This document shows positions 17,532 through 27,580 of a stretch of 64,000 nucleotides of DNA, in pieces. The translations under genes and the position numbers were made by a program. The first letter of the stretch is position 1; the number at the start of each line of letters is the position of its first letter. This stretch comes from Vulcanimicrobiota bacterium (GTDB taxonomy: Bacteria; Vulcanimicrobiota; JAJTBE01): assembly GCA_021107945.1 (NCBI GenBank), contig JAIORV010000131.1:17150-81149 (forward strand). Reading direction: 5' to 3'. Under the pieces are notes generated by a model. The model worked only from the letters and a program-made list of their open reading frames with translations, had not been told where the DNA came from and did not search any database.

Positions 17532-17977
17532 TTTAGCGCCTCCGGTTTTAAGATTAAAAAGGATAAATCTTTTATCCCTTCATCTTCAGTCTATTACTCC
17601 AAATTTATCTCATTGTCTTTTACTTTTTATTTAAAAGTATCTCACTCAACATAATCGAGATGGATCACAAATAGCACTTTTCCGAATAATTAAAAAACAT
17701 TGCAGACACTTCAACAAGGTTAATGCATTGCTTTTCTAAATCCAAATTAAAGGAGATACTTTGATAGATGTGAACAACGAATTATTTATTCTGCTACATG
17801 CTTTAAATTCGATGTATTCAACCACTTTTCCCTCTTTTTTATTCAAGCCATCAATAAAACCATTTTCTCAGAAAACAAAAAAATCAGGCATTGGAAAGCA
17901 GGCGCTATGAAAATACTTCGGTATATTGGTTCACCGACTTTTGGACTTGGACTTCCGTGGAAATACCCAATTTAAAC
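17532..17977. other. AT-rich upstream region of the AAA-subtilase operon, no gene
   Basis: This 446-bp gap lies upstream of the ATPase start on the minus strand and downstream of the MFS gene. It is AT-rich with no coding frame, RNA gene or strong terminator that I can support. It should hold the promoter of the ATPase-subtilase operon. Confidence 0.4.
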
Positions 17978-19150
17978 CTACCTGTTTTTTGGGATTATAT
18001 ATACTTCCCTTTTCAAAAAGATTGCGGCAATGGCTCCGGCGAAGGAGAAAAATCCCAGGGATTCAAATCCCGCATGGAAACCGCCCAAATAATTCACTGA
18101 AAGCCCGGAGAGACTGGAGCCGAGAAAACATCCGAGCATCATTGCCGTCATTATAATGCCATATCCCATATTGAGTTGACGAATGGGAATGACCCGGGGG
18201 ACGAGGATATAAACCGGTGTTATTATCACTCCCGCCGAAATAGTGAAAAATATCAAGTCCAATGACAGTGGGATCTCCTTTATGGGAATTAAAATGAGCC
18301 ATATTCCCTGAAACAGGCAGCCGCCAATGATAAGAATTTTTGCCATATTCCAGTGAGAAGTGAGAAGACCCGCAACGGGAGAAAGGAAAAGCGTTCCCCA
18401 TAGTACGGCGGAAAGCATTAGTCCAATAACCGGGATGGAGAACTTCTGCGCCGTAAAATATGATGGAGCAATGGTAACATAGCCCATGGTTGACATATTT
18501 GCAAACAAGATAATAAGTCCAAGAATCCATATCGGGCTATTCAATGGAGGGATCTCGAATTTATGAGAGTCCGGTTTTTGTTCTTCTTTTCCATGTAAAA
18601 AGAATATGGACATAATTAACACTAAAGAAGTGAATATGGCAGGAATCCAGAACAACCTGAAGGGTCCGATGATATTCCCGATCTGTCCAAAAAAGCTGAG
18701 AGTAACTATGGACCCCAGGGGCAGTGCCGTATTGAAAATTCCCATTGCCATTCCCAGGCTCTTGCCTTTAAAATAGGAGGTCACTATTCCGGGCAGGAGA
18801 ACCGATATGCAGATACAACCGATTCCCGATATTAGTCTGCTCAGGTAAAGGACATTATACCCCAGTTTTGTTGTAAATAATGCAGCGCCGAGGATCATAA
18901 GAACATAACCCGCAAAAATCAAGGTTCGCTTGCCCCAGCGATCTGCAAGCATCCCCCCCGGAAGGGAAAGAAAAATGCCCGGAATTGAAATTGCTCCCAT
19001 GAGAAAACCCAGCTTGCCAAAATCAATGTCAAGAGCTTTTTGAATTGCATGGCTAACCGGCGTCAGATCCTGGATTGTGATCGCCATTGACGCCATTCCA
19101 AGACAGCATAGAGTTAGAATAAGCCATTTCTTGTTACTATTGTTTTCCAT
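17978..19150 (-). CDS. Major facilitator superfamily transporter
   Basis: This 390-residue protein has about twelve hydrophobic segments and the MFS loop signature GGMLADRWGKRTLIF between helices 2 and 3. It is an inner-membrane secondary transporter of unknown substrate. It lies at the end of a minus-strand cluster with an aldolase, an FGGY kinase and a zinc dehydrogenase. The likeliest role is uptake of the sugar, polyol or sugar acid handled by those enzymes. The gap to the aldolase gene is 133 bp, so it may have its own promoter. Confidence 0.85.
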   Translation of the reverse strand: MENNSNKKWLILTLCCLGMASMAITIQDLTPVSHAIQKALDIDFGKLGFLMGAISIPGIFLSLPGGMLADRWGKRTLIFAGYVLMILGAALFTTKLGYNVLYLSRLISGIGCICISVLLPGIVTSYFKGKSLGMAMGIFNTALPLGSIVTLSFFGQIGNIIGPFRLFWIPAIFTSLVLIMSIFFLHGKEEQKPDSHKFEIPPLNSPIWILGLIILFANMSTMGYVTIAPSYFTAQKFSIPVIGLMLSAVLWGTLFLSPVAGLLTSHWNMAKILIIGGCLFQGIWLILIPIKEIPLSLDLIFFTISAGVIITPVYILVPRVIPIRQLNMGYGIIMTAMMLGCFLGSSLSGLSVNYLGGFHAGFESLGFFSFAGAIAAIFLKREVYIIPKNR

Positions 19151-19283
19151 ATTCCCTCAATTCCATGTAATTGGGATCATATCCTGAAATTGGCAATTTA
19201 TTGACAATTAACAATGTAAAACAATCCAAATATAAAATTGGAAATCATCAAAATCAAGACCTGACCTCATACTTGAAATATTG

Positions 19284-20084
19284 CTAACCCCCTGCAATGT
19301 TGAGAGCCTCTTCAATGGAGATATTTTCGTGAATGAGGCGACTCATAGCAGTCACCATATTATATGGAGTCGGGCCTCCCCAGACATTTCTGCCCATTGC
19401 AATTCCGGCGCCTCCCGCATCGATTGAATCCTTTATCATCCGGAACAGTTCCTGCAATGAATCCATTTTTTCTCCTCCCAGGATGACAATCGGTGCCGGG
19501 CAACCTTTCACCATTTTATGAAAGTCCTCTTTATTTCCGGGGTAATGTGTTTTTACCAGGTCGGCTCCGGATTCAAAGGCAGCCCTGCAAGCAATTGAAA
19601 GGGATTTGCCAAGCCCCATTTCCTTTGCTCTTTGTCCAGTCGCCATAACTTCCACCAGGAGGGGCATGCCCCAGTTTCGGCATATATCACCTATCTTGGA
19701 GGCTTGCTCAATAAACTGTCCTTCCTTTTGATGACCGAATTTTATGGTAACCGCTACTCCATCGGCTCCAAGTTTCAGGGCAGTATCCACGCTTGATATT
19801 ATGCGATCTTCAAATTGAGCGGGATCTGTGAGAAGTGTGAATCCTCCCGATATTCTCAGTATAATCCCCATATCCCGTCTAACACTCTCTCTGCCTTTCT
19901 CCAACATCCCCCTTGTAACAAGAAGCGCGTCCGCTCCACCGGAAGCTATTTTCTCGATGATCTCTGAGGGATTCTCAAGATTCGCCATAGGCCCGGCAAT
20001 GGCCGCGTGATCGATAACGACAATAAATGCGCGTGAGTCTTCACGAAAAATCCTTTTAAGTCTCAGACATTTTCCCGTTTCCAT
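19284..20084 (-). CDS. Class I (DeoC/FbaB/LsrF-type) aldolase
   Basis: This 266-residue TIM-barrel enzyme matches the DeoC/FbaB/LacD aldolase group. It opens with FIVVIDHAAIAGP, has the phosphate-loop-like GGAGIAMGRNVWG near the C-terminus, and a Lys in GADLVKTHYPG that fits the Schiff-base lysine. Length and order of motifs fit LsrF-like and archaeal-type class I aldolases. It follows the FGGY kinase by 10 bp, so it probably cleaves the phosphorylated ketose or keto-acid that the kinase makes. The true substrate cannot be read from sequence. Confidence 0.85.
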   Translation of the reverse strand: METGKCLRLKRIFREDSRAFIVVIDHAAIAGPMANLENPSEIIEKIASGGADALLVTRGMLEKGRESVRRDMGIILRISGGFTLLTDPAQFEDRIISSVDTALKLGADGVAVTIKFGHQKEGQFIEQASKIGDICRNWGMPLLVEVMATGQRAKEMGLGKSLSIACRAAFESGADLVKTHYPGNKEDFHKMVKGCPAPIVILGGEKMDSLQELFRMIKDSIDAGGAGIAMGRNVWGGPTPYNMVTAMSRLIHENISIEEALNIAGG

Positions 20085-20094
20085 ATATCGCCTC

Positions 20095-21543
20095 CTAATT
20101 CAACTTTGACAGGGCAATGAATGTATCTTTGAGGGATGGATAAAGTCCTTCATAAGTCTCCTGGAGTCCGGAATATAACCGATGATTTTCCTGTTTGGGG
20201 ACATATTCCCGGGAAAATTTAACCAGATTCTCTGCGGCATCGACTATACTATCAAATATTCCAGCTCCTTTTCCAGCGATTATTGTCAGGCCCAGGATTT
20301 CTCCATCAGTAATCTCCGGGACTTTTACCACAAGTCCTGTCACATCGGCTTTTATCTGGTTCCAGAGAGGACTGTCCGCCTGACCTCCACAGATTCTGAT
20401 TTCACCGGGGGTTACCCCATTGGATTTGAAGATACGAATTATTTGATTTATTCCAAAGGCCACTCCCTCAAGTATTGCCCTTGTAAAATCTTCTTTCGTA
20501 TTTCGCAGCGAAAGTCCCACAAATGAACCCCGCGCATATGGATCCCACCAGGGAGTTCTTGCGCCGGAAAGATAGGGGAGAAATAATAACCCGTTGGAGC
20601 CGGGGGGAGAAGATGATGCTTTTTTCAGAATCTCTTCATATGAGACGTTTTGGCCATAAAAGAGATCCTTATGCCACTGGAGAGCTTTTCCCGTAGTGGA
20701 CATCAGTCCGGCCACGCTGAATTGCCCCTCTGCGATGGGATGCGGCACGGAGAACAGTCCCTGATCGTTGATGGATTTGTCCCAGCAAAGGTCCACGCCC
20801 TGGGAGGTTCCCGCCCTGTCGCAGATCCGGCCCTTCCTGAGGGTGGCTGTGCCAACCAATACCTCGACAAAATCGGCTCCTCCCGTTCCTGCGAATACCG
20901 GTGAACCGGCGGGTATATCGGTAAGCCTGGAAGCCTCGGATGTAACCTCTCCCAGGTACTCTCCCATTTTTATAAGAGGAGGGAGTAAATCCCTGTCAAT
21001 TCCTGCCGCGGAAATCTCCTTGTCACCCCAGGGATTTAGCGGCTCCGATGAAATGGAGGCCCTGATTTTACCGGTCAGTTTATAACTCACATAGTCCACC
21101 GGCTGGCAAAACCAACGAATTTTTTTATAAATTTCCGGTTCATTGTTCTTTATCCATAGCGCCTTGGGTATCAACCGGGCCGGATCTTCCTTTCCACCAA
21201 TCCGGGAAGAAATAAATTTCGCTTCCTGAACCGCCCGCTCGTCAAGCCACAAAAGCGCTGATCTTACCGGGTTTCCCTTCTCATCCAGAGCCACCAGCGA
21301 AGGACCCTGGCTTCCTATACAAATCCCTCCGACTTCTCCAACGGTTGTTTTCAAAGCGCATTCTTTGAGAACCGTCCGCACAGCTCTCCACCAGTCCTCC
21401 GGATCGGTGGTGGCGGCCCCGGCGCATTCCTGCGAAGAGAGGGCATAAGAAGACTTCGCCTGGCTGATTAGCTCCTCGTTGCCTGAAAAAATCCCGCCCT
21501 TTGTCTGGGTTGTTCCAATGTCGATTCCAATGAGTGTATTCAT
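20095..21543 (-). CDS. FGGY-family carbohydrate kinase
   Basis: This kinase resembles xylulokinase and related enzymes: N-terminal phosphate loop GIDIGTTQTKGGIF, a GTSQGVDLCW segment, and the C-terminal ICGGQADSPLWNQIKADVTG adenosine motif region. The start is placed at ATG 21543 because GGAGG lies just upstream, giving 482 residues; an upstream in-frame start would overlap the dehydrogenase. It lies 10 bp after the dehydrogenase and 10 bp before the aldolase, so the three form one operon. The expected reaction is ATP-dependent phosphorylation of a ketose or polyol. Confidence 0.9.
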   Translation of the reverse strand: MNTLIGIDIGTTQTKGGIFSGNEELISQAKSSYALSSQECAGAATTDPEDWWRAVRTVLKECALKTTVGEVGGICIGSQGPSLVALDEKGNPVRSALLWLDERAVQEAKFISSRIGGKEDPARLIPKALWIKNNEPEIYKKIRWFCQPVDYVSYKLTGKIRASISSEPLNPWGDKEISAAGIDRDLLPPLIKMGEYLGEVTSEASRLTDIPAGSPVFAGTGGADFVEVLVGTATLRKGRICDRAGTSQGVDLCWDKSINDQGLFSVPHPIAEGQFSVAGLMSTTGKALQWHKDLFYGQNVSYEEILKKASSSPPGSNGLLFLPYLSGARTPWWDPYARGSFVGLSLRNTKEDFTRAILEGVAFGINQIIRIFKSNGVTPGEIRICGGQADSPLWNQIKADVTGLVVKVPEITDGEILGLTIIAGKGAGIFDSIVDAAENLVKFSREYVPKQENHRLYSGLQETYEGLYPSLKDTFIALSKLN

Positions 21544-21553
21544 ACTTCCTCCG

Positions 21554-22573
21554 TCATTCCATTTCAATAATTACCCGATATGTCGAAGGGTCAAGGGACG
21601 CTTTAATTGCATCATTTATTTCGTTGAGCTTGAATGTGGCGGAAATGAGAGGTGAGAAATTCATTGACCTGGAATTCTGAAAGCCCACCGCCTTGAAGAA
21701 ATCTTTTTCGGTCTTGCTCTCAGTTCCCGTAATCTTAATCTCTTTGTAATGAATTATATTCGGATCGATGCATAACTCAATGGCGGGATAATTGGCCGCG
21801 TATATACATATACAGCCTTTGATACTCACAAGGTCGAAGGCCTGCTTGAGAGGAGCCTTTCCCGGCGTTGTGACAAAGATGACATTACAGCCCATTCCAC
21901 CGGTAATTTCTTTTATCTTTTTCGAAACGTCCTCATTGCCTGCGTTTATGATAAAGTCAGCCCCGCAATCCTTTGCAGTTTCCAATTTCTTTTCGTCCAG
22001 GTCGCTGATGATGGATCGAATTCCGTATTTTTTCAAAATCAGAAGATGCAGCAGTCCCATGGTTCCGGCCCCCATTACAAACACAGTATTTTCCGGAGAA
22101 AGACCCGCCTGCATACAACTGTGAATACAATCGGAAAGCGGTTCCGTGAGGGTTGCCTCATTAAATGGGACTTTCTCATCGATCTTGTACACCTCTTTGG
22201 AAGGCAAAACTATATACTCTGAGAATCCTCCCAGAACCCCGGCTTTTCCCTTGAATTGATTTATGCAATGATTGCTTTGTCCACTACGGCAAAAACGACA
22301 TTCCCCGCACCTGTTGAGAAGATCCAACACGACCCTGTCGCCGGGTTTGAGAGCGTTGCTTCGGGATTCTTCCACCACTCCTGAAGCTTCATGCCCTCCC
22401 ACTATAGGATAAAAGATCTTCATCGCACCGGTATAAAGTCGTTTTTCCAGGGTGCATATTCCGCAGGCTTTGATCCTTATCAGGACATCTCCGGGCTCAA
22501 GCGGCGAAATCTCTTTTTCTATAATCTCGATTTTTCCCGGTTCAAGCAATGATGCGGCTCGATATTTTCTCAA
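21554..22573 (-). CDS. Zinc-dependent medium-chain alcohol/polyol dehydrogenase
   Basis: This 339-residue enzyme has catalytic-zinc residues in KACGICTLEKR and GGHEASGVV, and four structural-zinc cysteines in RCGECRFCRSGQSNHC. It also has a Rossmann segment VFVMGAGTMGLLHLL. It belongs to the threonine/sorbitol dehydrogenase group. It is the first gene of the minus-strand carbohydrate operon. The order dehydrogenase, kinase, aldolase, porter suggests polyol oxidation to a ketose, phosphorylation, then cleavage. The specific polyol is unknown. Confidence 0.9.
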   Translation of the reverse strand: MRKYRAASLLEPGKIEIIEKEISPLEPGDVLIRIKACGICTLEKRLYTGAMKIFYPIVGGHEASGVVEESRSNALKPGDRVVLDLLNRCGECRFCRSGQSNHCINQFKGKAGVLGGFSEYIVLPSKEVYKIDEKVPFNEATLTEPLSDCIHSCMQAGLSPENTVFVMGAGTMGLLHLLILKKYGIRSIISDLDEKKLETAKDCGADFIINAGNEDVSKKIKEITGGMGCNVIFVTTPGKAPLKQAFDLVSIKGCICIYAANYPAIELCIDPNIIHYKEIKITGTESKTEKDFFKAVGFQNSRSMNFSPLISATFKLNEINDAIKASLDPSTYRVIIEME

Positions 22574-22690
22574 TTTTGATCATCCCTTCGTTTACTCATG
22601 AATATTATATGAAAACATTGTCTTTCATGCAGCGTTCAAGATGCATGAAGCTTTTTATTTGTTAGTTAAGGGAAGAAGTTATTCCTTTTT

Positions 22691-22734
22691 CCGCCGATAG
22701 AGGGAGGCATTCTAGCCCGCTATACCAATGGGCC
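22691..22734 (-). pseudogene. 5'-half relic of a tRNA-Glu-like gene
   Basis: The minus strand reads ggcccattggtatagcgggc and then tagaatgcctccctctatcggcgg. It aligns without gaps over 44 positions to the first 44 bases of a typical tRNA-Glu, with roughly 30 matches. The CCTCC/GGCGG anticodon stem is readable. No T-arm or acceptor 3' strand follows, the D-stem is broken, and the anticodon position reads CTA rather than CTC. It is best taken as a decayed fragment, perhaps from an integration event. Confidence 0.4.
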
Positions 22735-23059
22735 GTTTTATTGTAATATATGGAATCTTACATGTAATTATTCGTTTATGCATTATATCCATTCAGACCT
22801 TTATGGCGGGAAGTACCTTCAATCCCAATTTTCTCTCATTTTCAGGATGGTGGGGAGACCAACCGACACCCATTTGGAAGTTGGGAACGGGAAACGGGAA
22901 AATATGTGGATTTTTCGCTGTTAGAAAACAGCTCCTACATAATTGCCTAAAGTGCTAAATTCGTTAAAAACTCTACGCTTGCATTGAACCCTGGCCTTCG
23001 CCAGGACAGGCTTGTCTCAGTGTCCTCCGCGTTCTCTGCCGTGAACAGTTACCAAAAAA

Positions 23060-24157
23060 TTACGATTCAGGTTGATTTTTCAATTTTTCAGAAGCTTCAA
23101 GTACCAACTCATCTATCAGTTCCTGAACGCTGACGATTTTATCTATTTTTGACGCATTACTTCCACAAAAGACCACTGATTCATCAATATCGCCCTTCAC
23201 TGCACTAAATAGCGCCTTTGCTATGCAATAAGGAGCTTTGCGCGGATCGCATGATCTCAGGCAACGATAATTACATTTAAATGGAATTGTTTCTCCCATT
23301 TCAACCCTGTCAATAAAATCTGTTCTAATCACTCTTCCCGGCATACCAACGGGGCTTTTTATTATCACAACATCTTCTTCTTTTGCTTCTATGTATAGTT
23401 TTTTGAATTCATCGGATATGGAACATTCATGTGTTGTAACAAAACGGGTTCCTATTTGAACTCCTTTGGCTCCCATTCTAAAAAATTTCGCGATATCTTT
23501 GCCGTCGAAAATTCCACCCGCCGGAATGACCGGAATACTGATATCATTTTCTTTTTCATATTTATTTACTATCTCTAAAGTTTCAGATACAATTTTTTCA
23601 AGAGAATCAGCTTTATGATTTTCGAGTTCTTCATATTTAAAACCAAGATGCCCACCGGCAAGAGGCCCTTCTACGACAATTGCATCAGGAAAACGATTGT
23701 AACGTTTTTTCCATGTTCTGATAATTATATCCGCCGCTCTTGCAGAAGAGGCCATAGGGATTAGTTTTATTGATTTATTGTCTATAAAGCCTGGAAGCTT
23801 TAACGGCAGTCCTGCTCCTGAAACTATATAATCAATATTTTCTTTTGAGGCGGTTCTTGCAAGATCTTCATAATTACTAAGAGCAACCATAATATTTACG
23901 CCTATAACGCCATCCGTTATTTCTCTTGCACCATGAATTTCCTGCTGCAATCCGATCCGGGAAGCCGCCATGTAATCCGTTTCGTTCAACTTTGTTCCAT
24001 ATCCAAGACCGACGCTTGCAATAGTGCCTGCCCCCCCGGCATTTGCCACCGCACCGGCGAGAGAAGCTGTGGATACCCTGACTCCCATACCGCCTTGAAT
24101 AATAGGAACTTCAATCTTTAAATCGCCTATCCATAAGGGGTTTAGTCCTGCATTCAT
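23060..24157 (-). CDS. Nitronate monooxygenase / FabK-like flavoprotein
   Basis: This TIM-barrel FMN enzyme of the 2-nitropropane dioxygenase family has the opening IIQGGMGVRVSTASLAGAV, a central AGGHLGF motif, and a C-terminal PVIPAGGIFDGKDIAKF plus GVQIGTRF. The start is set at ATG 24157, about 365 residues. The family includes nitronate monooxygenases and FabK enoyl-ACP reductases. The C-terminal cysteine-bearing extension (CNYRCLRSCDPRKAPYC) is seen in some anaerobe members. It is a lone gene between the carbohydrate operon and the kinase cluster, so context does not decide the substrate. Confidence 0.85.
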   Translation of the reverse strand: MNAGLNPLWIGDLKIEVPIIQGGMGVRVSTASLAGAVANAGGAGTIASVGLGYGTKLNETDYMAASRIGLQQEIHGAREITDGVIGVNIMVALSNYEDLARTASKENIDYIVSGAGLPLKLPGFIDNKSIKLIPMASSARAADIIIRTWKKRYNRFPDAIVVEGPLAGGHLGFKYEELENHKADSLEKIVSETLEIVNKYEKENDISIPVIPAGGIFDGKDIAKFFRMGAKGVQIGTRFVTTHECSISDEFKKLYIEAKEEDVVIIKSPVGMPGRVIRTDFIDRVEMGETIPFKCNYRCLRSCDPRKAPYCIAKALFSAVKGDIDESVVFCGSNASKIDKIVSVQELIDELVLEASEKLKNQPES

Positions 24158-24166
24158 TATTATCAC

Positions 24167-24817
24167 TCACTTTACAAATTTTAGTTGTCAAATTTAACCT
24201 GAAAAAGAAGTTGCTATAACCATCTGCATTTCAATAAGAAGTTTATATAAAGATCAAATCGAAATTGTTATTTTCATGGATGGTTATAAACACCAACCTT
24301 TCCAACAGTTTTCGTTTCTTTTTATCAATAAATTTAGGTTATTTTGTAATTCCTCCATTAACACATTGGATTCTTCGCTGTTTCGTAAAGATCATAAATG
24401 ACTATTTACCAAAATGACCACAAAAACTGCAAATACCACAAAGAATATAAAAATCTTTTATTTGCTTCTTTACGGTTGATTTTTATCCTCCAAATATTTA
24501 CCTATATAATGCAACGAAGAGCATTTTTTTCTATTGTTATAATATTCACTAATTATTGTGATAATCCTATCGACAAGTTATGTTTTATTAAAGGAAAACG
24601 ATAACCAGAAAAAATGGGGACATTAACCTTGTAAAACCAAAAAATTTCTAATATTGTAGGAACTTTTTAAATAATAGCCCGGATGCAGCTTTAATCCGAA
24701 ACATCAATGTTGTTGATCTTTTATTGGATATTTAGTTTGTGAGGGATTATAGCACAAAGAAAATATTGGTAACGCCGAAAGGAAATGCCTCTCCATTTTT
24801 GGAGATGGCATCAAAAT
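24167..24817. other. Intergenic gap with one degenerate dispersed repeat
   Basis: No gene is supported in this 650-bp AT-rich gap. At 24674 it contains a copy of the atagcccg(t/g)atgcagctt element described at 43805 and 53013, including an inVVDlll-like coding echo. The rest holds nothing recognisable. Confidence 0.5.
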
Positions 24818-27109
24818 TCAGCGGTCAAGTACTTCCCTAATTTTACCTAAAATCTGACTCATATTGAAGGGCTTTGCGATAAAATCAGCATGCCTGTCAA
24901 GTTGAATATAGTGATCATAGGCTTCCTTGGCATATCCCGAGATAAAAACTGTTCTGAGGTCCGGAGTTCTCTCCTGCAAATTCAGCGCCAGTTCAACGCC
25001 ACTCATATCTGGCAAAACCATATCCGTAATCAAAAGGGTAGGTCTTTCGCGTAAACTTTTAAATAAAATTTGAGCTTCTTCTCCATTGGAGGCACAATGA
25101 ACCTTATAGCCTGCCCTGGTCAAAGCTTTTCGCAGTAATTTGCGAATGACTTTTTCATCGTCAACTATTATAATTGGCTCATCTCCGCCGAGAACCAATG
25201 AAGTCTGTCGTGATTCTTCTTGCCCTGATTTGGGCTTCCCCGATGAAAGTGGAAAGTACAATTTAAATGTTGTGCCTTTTCCAGGTTCACTTTGTGCCAC
25301 GATGTGGCCGCAAGCCTGTTTCACAATTCCGTAAACTGTTGACAAACCTAACCCCGTCCCCTTGCCTGTATCCTTTGTGGAGAAAAACGGCTCGAAAATT
25401 TGGGACAGGGTTTCTTTGTCTATACCAATTCCATTATCCATAAATTCAAGAATCACGCATTGTCCCGGTTCGATAAGTGGATAAACTCTTTTTATATCCC
25501 CTTCCATGTCAGCGATTCCGGCTTTTATGGTCAATTTTCCCCCACGTGGCATTGCATCCAACGCATTGACCACCAAGTTCATGATAATCTGATCCAGTTG
25601 CCCTGCATCTATTTTGATTGGCAAAACTTTCGGATGCAGGATGGATGTAAATTCAATCCCCTCTCCAATGACGCGCCGGATGACCCTGTCCATACTTCTT
25701 ATCGCTTCATTCAAATCAATGATAACCGGAGAAGTTATCTGTTTCCGGCTGAAGGCCAGGAGTTGGGCAACCAGATCGGCTGCGCGCCTGGAAGTTTCAC
25801 TGATATCCTTGATATATTCCAACATCGGGTCACCATGTCTTAATTCTGCCTTGGCCATTTCGGCGCTTACGGTTATGCCTGTCAGGAGGTTGTTGAAATC
25901 GTGGGCAATTCCGCCCGCCAGGCGACCTATCGCTTCCATTTTTTGGGACTGGAGGAACTGTTTCTCCAGTTTTACTTCCTCAGTAACATCACGGCCAATT
26001 TTTGTGAAATTCACAATCTTTCCATCAGGGTCGATAACGGGGAAAATAGTGGCATTTTCCTCATATAGGGTTCCGTCTTTCTTTTTGTTTACAAACCTGC
26101 CCTTCCAAACCCCTTCGTTTTTAATTGTATCCCATAAATTCTTGTAGAATTCTGTTTCCTGCTTCCCGCTTTTAAGGATATTGGTGTTCTTTCCCATCGC
26201 TTCTTGCCGGGGATATCCTGTGATTTTCTCAAAAGCAGTGTTAACATATTGAATCGTTCCATCGGGAGCGGTCATGATAACAGCTTCAGAGGCCTGCTCG
26301 ATAGCCGCTAATAGAATATGCATTCTTGCTTCTGCCCGCTTGCGTTCGGTGATGTCTATTTGCAGGGTTATAGAATGCATTATTTCTTCATCTTTGTTTT
26401 TAACTGTGCTTGCGCTGAGAAGAACCGCGCGCCTTTCGCCTTTCTTTGTGATGATAACAATTTCCTCACCCTTGAGGTTTCCGTCCTTTTTCCATATTGA
26501 AAAAAGTTGCTTCATCTTGGGCAGCGACTCGGGAGCGTAAATTGTTTTCAGGGGCTTTCCGATAAGTTCATCCTTCATGTATCCCAACGCCTCGAGAGCG
26601 GAACTGTTTGCATTAAGTATCAGGCCATTGGTTGAAATCATATAGCAGTATAACGGAGCATTTTCAAAGAATTCTCTGAACCGCTCCTCGCTTTCCCGCA
26701 ACGCCTTCTCTGCTTGTTCTTTTTTCTCTTTGTTTTGTTTGTTATCTAATGCCTTCTTAACCGCAGGACATAGACGGATAAGATTTTCCTTCAATACATA
26801 ATCATCAGACCCGGCTTTAATACATTCTACAGCCACTTCTTCATTTATCGAACCTGTAACGATTATGAAAGGAGTTGTGGGAGCATGCTCATTCTTCAGA
26901 TAAAGTGCGCTTAGTCCGTCGAAACTTGGAAGTCTATAGTCTGAAAGAATAATGTCGGGAGCGAATTCATCAAGTTCTCTAAGAAAGTCTTCTCTTGTTT
27001 CAACTCGTTTTGATATAAATGGAATCCCTGCTTTGCGCACTTCATGCACTATTAACTCGGAATCGGCAGGAGCATCTTCCAGCATAAGAATGCGAAGTTT
27101 CTTTTCCAT
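24818..27109 (-). CDS. Hybrid histidine kinase: REC-PAS-PAS-HisKA-HATPase-REC
   Basis: This is a 763-residue cytoplasmic signalling protein with no membrane segment. It has an N-terminal receiver (phospho-Asp in [13 protein letters not shown], residues ~1-125), two PAS domains (~145-265 and ~270-390), a HisKA helix with the phospho-His in [11 protein letters not shown] (~415), and an HATPase with [16 protein letters not shown] second receiver (Asp in [13 protein letters not shown]) forms the C-terminus. The Asp-PAS-His-Asp architecture suggests a phosphorelay that integrates an input phosphate and a PAS-sensed cue. It is the last gene of the stressosome-like cluster, 30 bp after the response regulator. 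Confidence 0.92.
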   Translation of the reverse strand: MEKKLRILMLEDAPADSELIVHEVRKAGIPFISKRVETREDFLRELDEFAPDIILSDYRLPSFDGLSALYLKNEHAPTTPFIIVTGSINEEVAVECIKAGSDDYVLKENLIRLCPAVKKALDNKQNKEKKEQAEKALRESEERFREFFENAPLYCYMISTNGLILNANSSALEALGYMKDELIGKPLKTIYAPESLPKMKQLFSIWKKDGNLKGEEIVIITKKGERRAVLLSASTVKNKDEEIMHSITLQIDITERKRAEARMHILLAAIEQASEAVIMTAPDGTIQYVNTAFEKITGYPRQEAMGKNTNILKSGKQETEFYKNLWDTIKNEGVWKGRFVNKKKDGTLYEENATIFPVIDPDGKIVNFTKIGRDVTEEVKLEKQFLQSQKMEAIGRLAGGIAHDFNNLLTGITVSAEMAKAELRHGDPMLEYIKDISETSRRAADLVAQLLAFSRKQITSPVIIDLNEAIRSMDRVIRRVIGEGIEFTSILHPKVLPIKIDAGQLDQIIMNLVVNALDAMPRGGKLTIKAGIADMEGDIKRVYPLIEPGQCVILEFMDNGIGIDKETLSQIFEPFFSTKDTGKGTGLGLSTVYGIVKQACGHIVAQSEPGKGTTFKLYFPLSSGKPKSGQEESRQTSLVLGGDEPIIIVDDEKVIRKLLRKALTRAGYKVHCASNGEEAQILFKSLRERPTLLITDMVLPDMSGVELALNLQERTPDLRTVFISGYAKEAYDHYIQLDRHADFIAKPFNMSQILGKIREVLDR

Positions 27110-27139
27110 ATTTCCCCCAATAATTATTACAAATATGTA

Positions 27140-27580
27140 TTAATACGGCGGCTGGTTCAAAAGCAGCCAGTAGAGTCCCAGATCTGCAACAATATGAAAA
27201 AATTTGTCAAAATCAACAGGCTTGACTATATAGCTGTTTACACCAAGTTTGTAACTGGTAATGATATCTTGTTCTTCTTTCGATGATGTAAGAACCACGA
27301 CTGGAATAGATTTCGTCCGTTTGTCGGATTTCATTTTTTGAAGAACTTCCAGACCGTCAACTTTGGGAAGTTTCAAGTCAAGAAGAACTAGCTTAAGAGA
27401 GTTTTCAATAATCCTTTCAGCGTAAGCTCCCGTTGCAAAAATGAAATCCAGCGCCTCTGCTCCATCTTCCACAACAAACACTTTATCGGAAAGATTATGC
27501 TTCTTTAATGATCTAAGCGTCAATTCCATGTCATGCGGGTTGTCTTCAACGAGAAGAATTTCAATAGCATTAAGGTCCAT
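27140..27580 (-). CDS. Single-domain response regulator (Rcp1-like)
   Basis: This 146-residue protein is one receiver domain: acidic pocket [12 protein letters not shown], phospho-Asp in [13 protein letters not shown], the Thr/Ser in [10 protein letters not shown] and the Lys in SYIVKPVDF. The sequence type is that of Rcp1-like regulators that partner with phytochrome-type kinases and carry no output domain. Its start overlaps the stop of the preceding histidine kinase by one base, so the kinase is its likely partner. It probably shuttles phosphate between the two kinases of the cluster. Confidence 0.92.
   Translation of the reverse strand: MDLNAIEILLVEDNPHDMELTLRSLKKHNLSDKVFVVEDGAEALDFIFATGAYAERIIENSLKLVLLDLKLPKVDGLEVLQKMKSDKRTKSIPVVVLTSSKEEQDIITSYKLGVNSYIVKPVDFDKFFHIVADLGLYWLLLNQPPY

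Noticed and set aside
22691..22734. Amber-suppressor tRNA with anticodon CUA that could read the TAG at 5944
   Set aside because: The fragment lacks the T-arm and 3' acceptor and has a broken D-stem, so it cannot be a working tRNA; CTA is more simply a decayed CTC.
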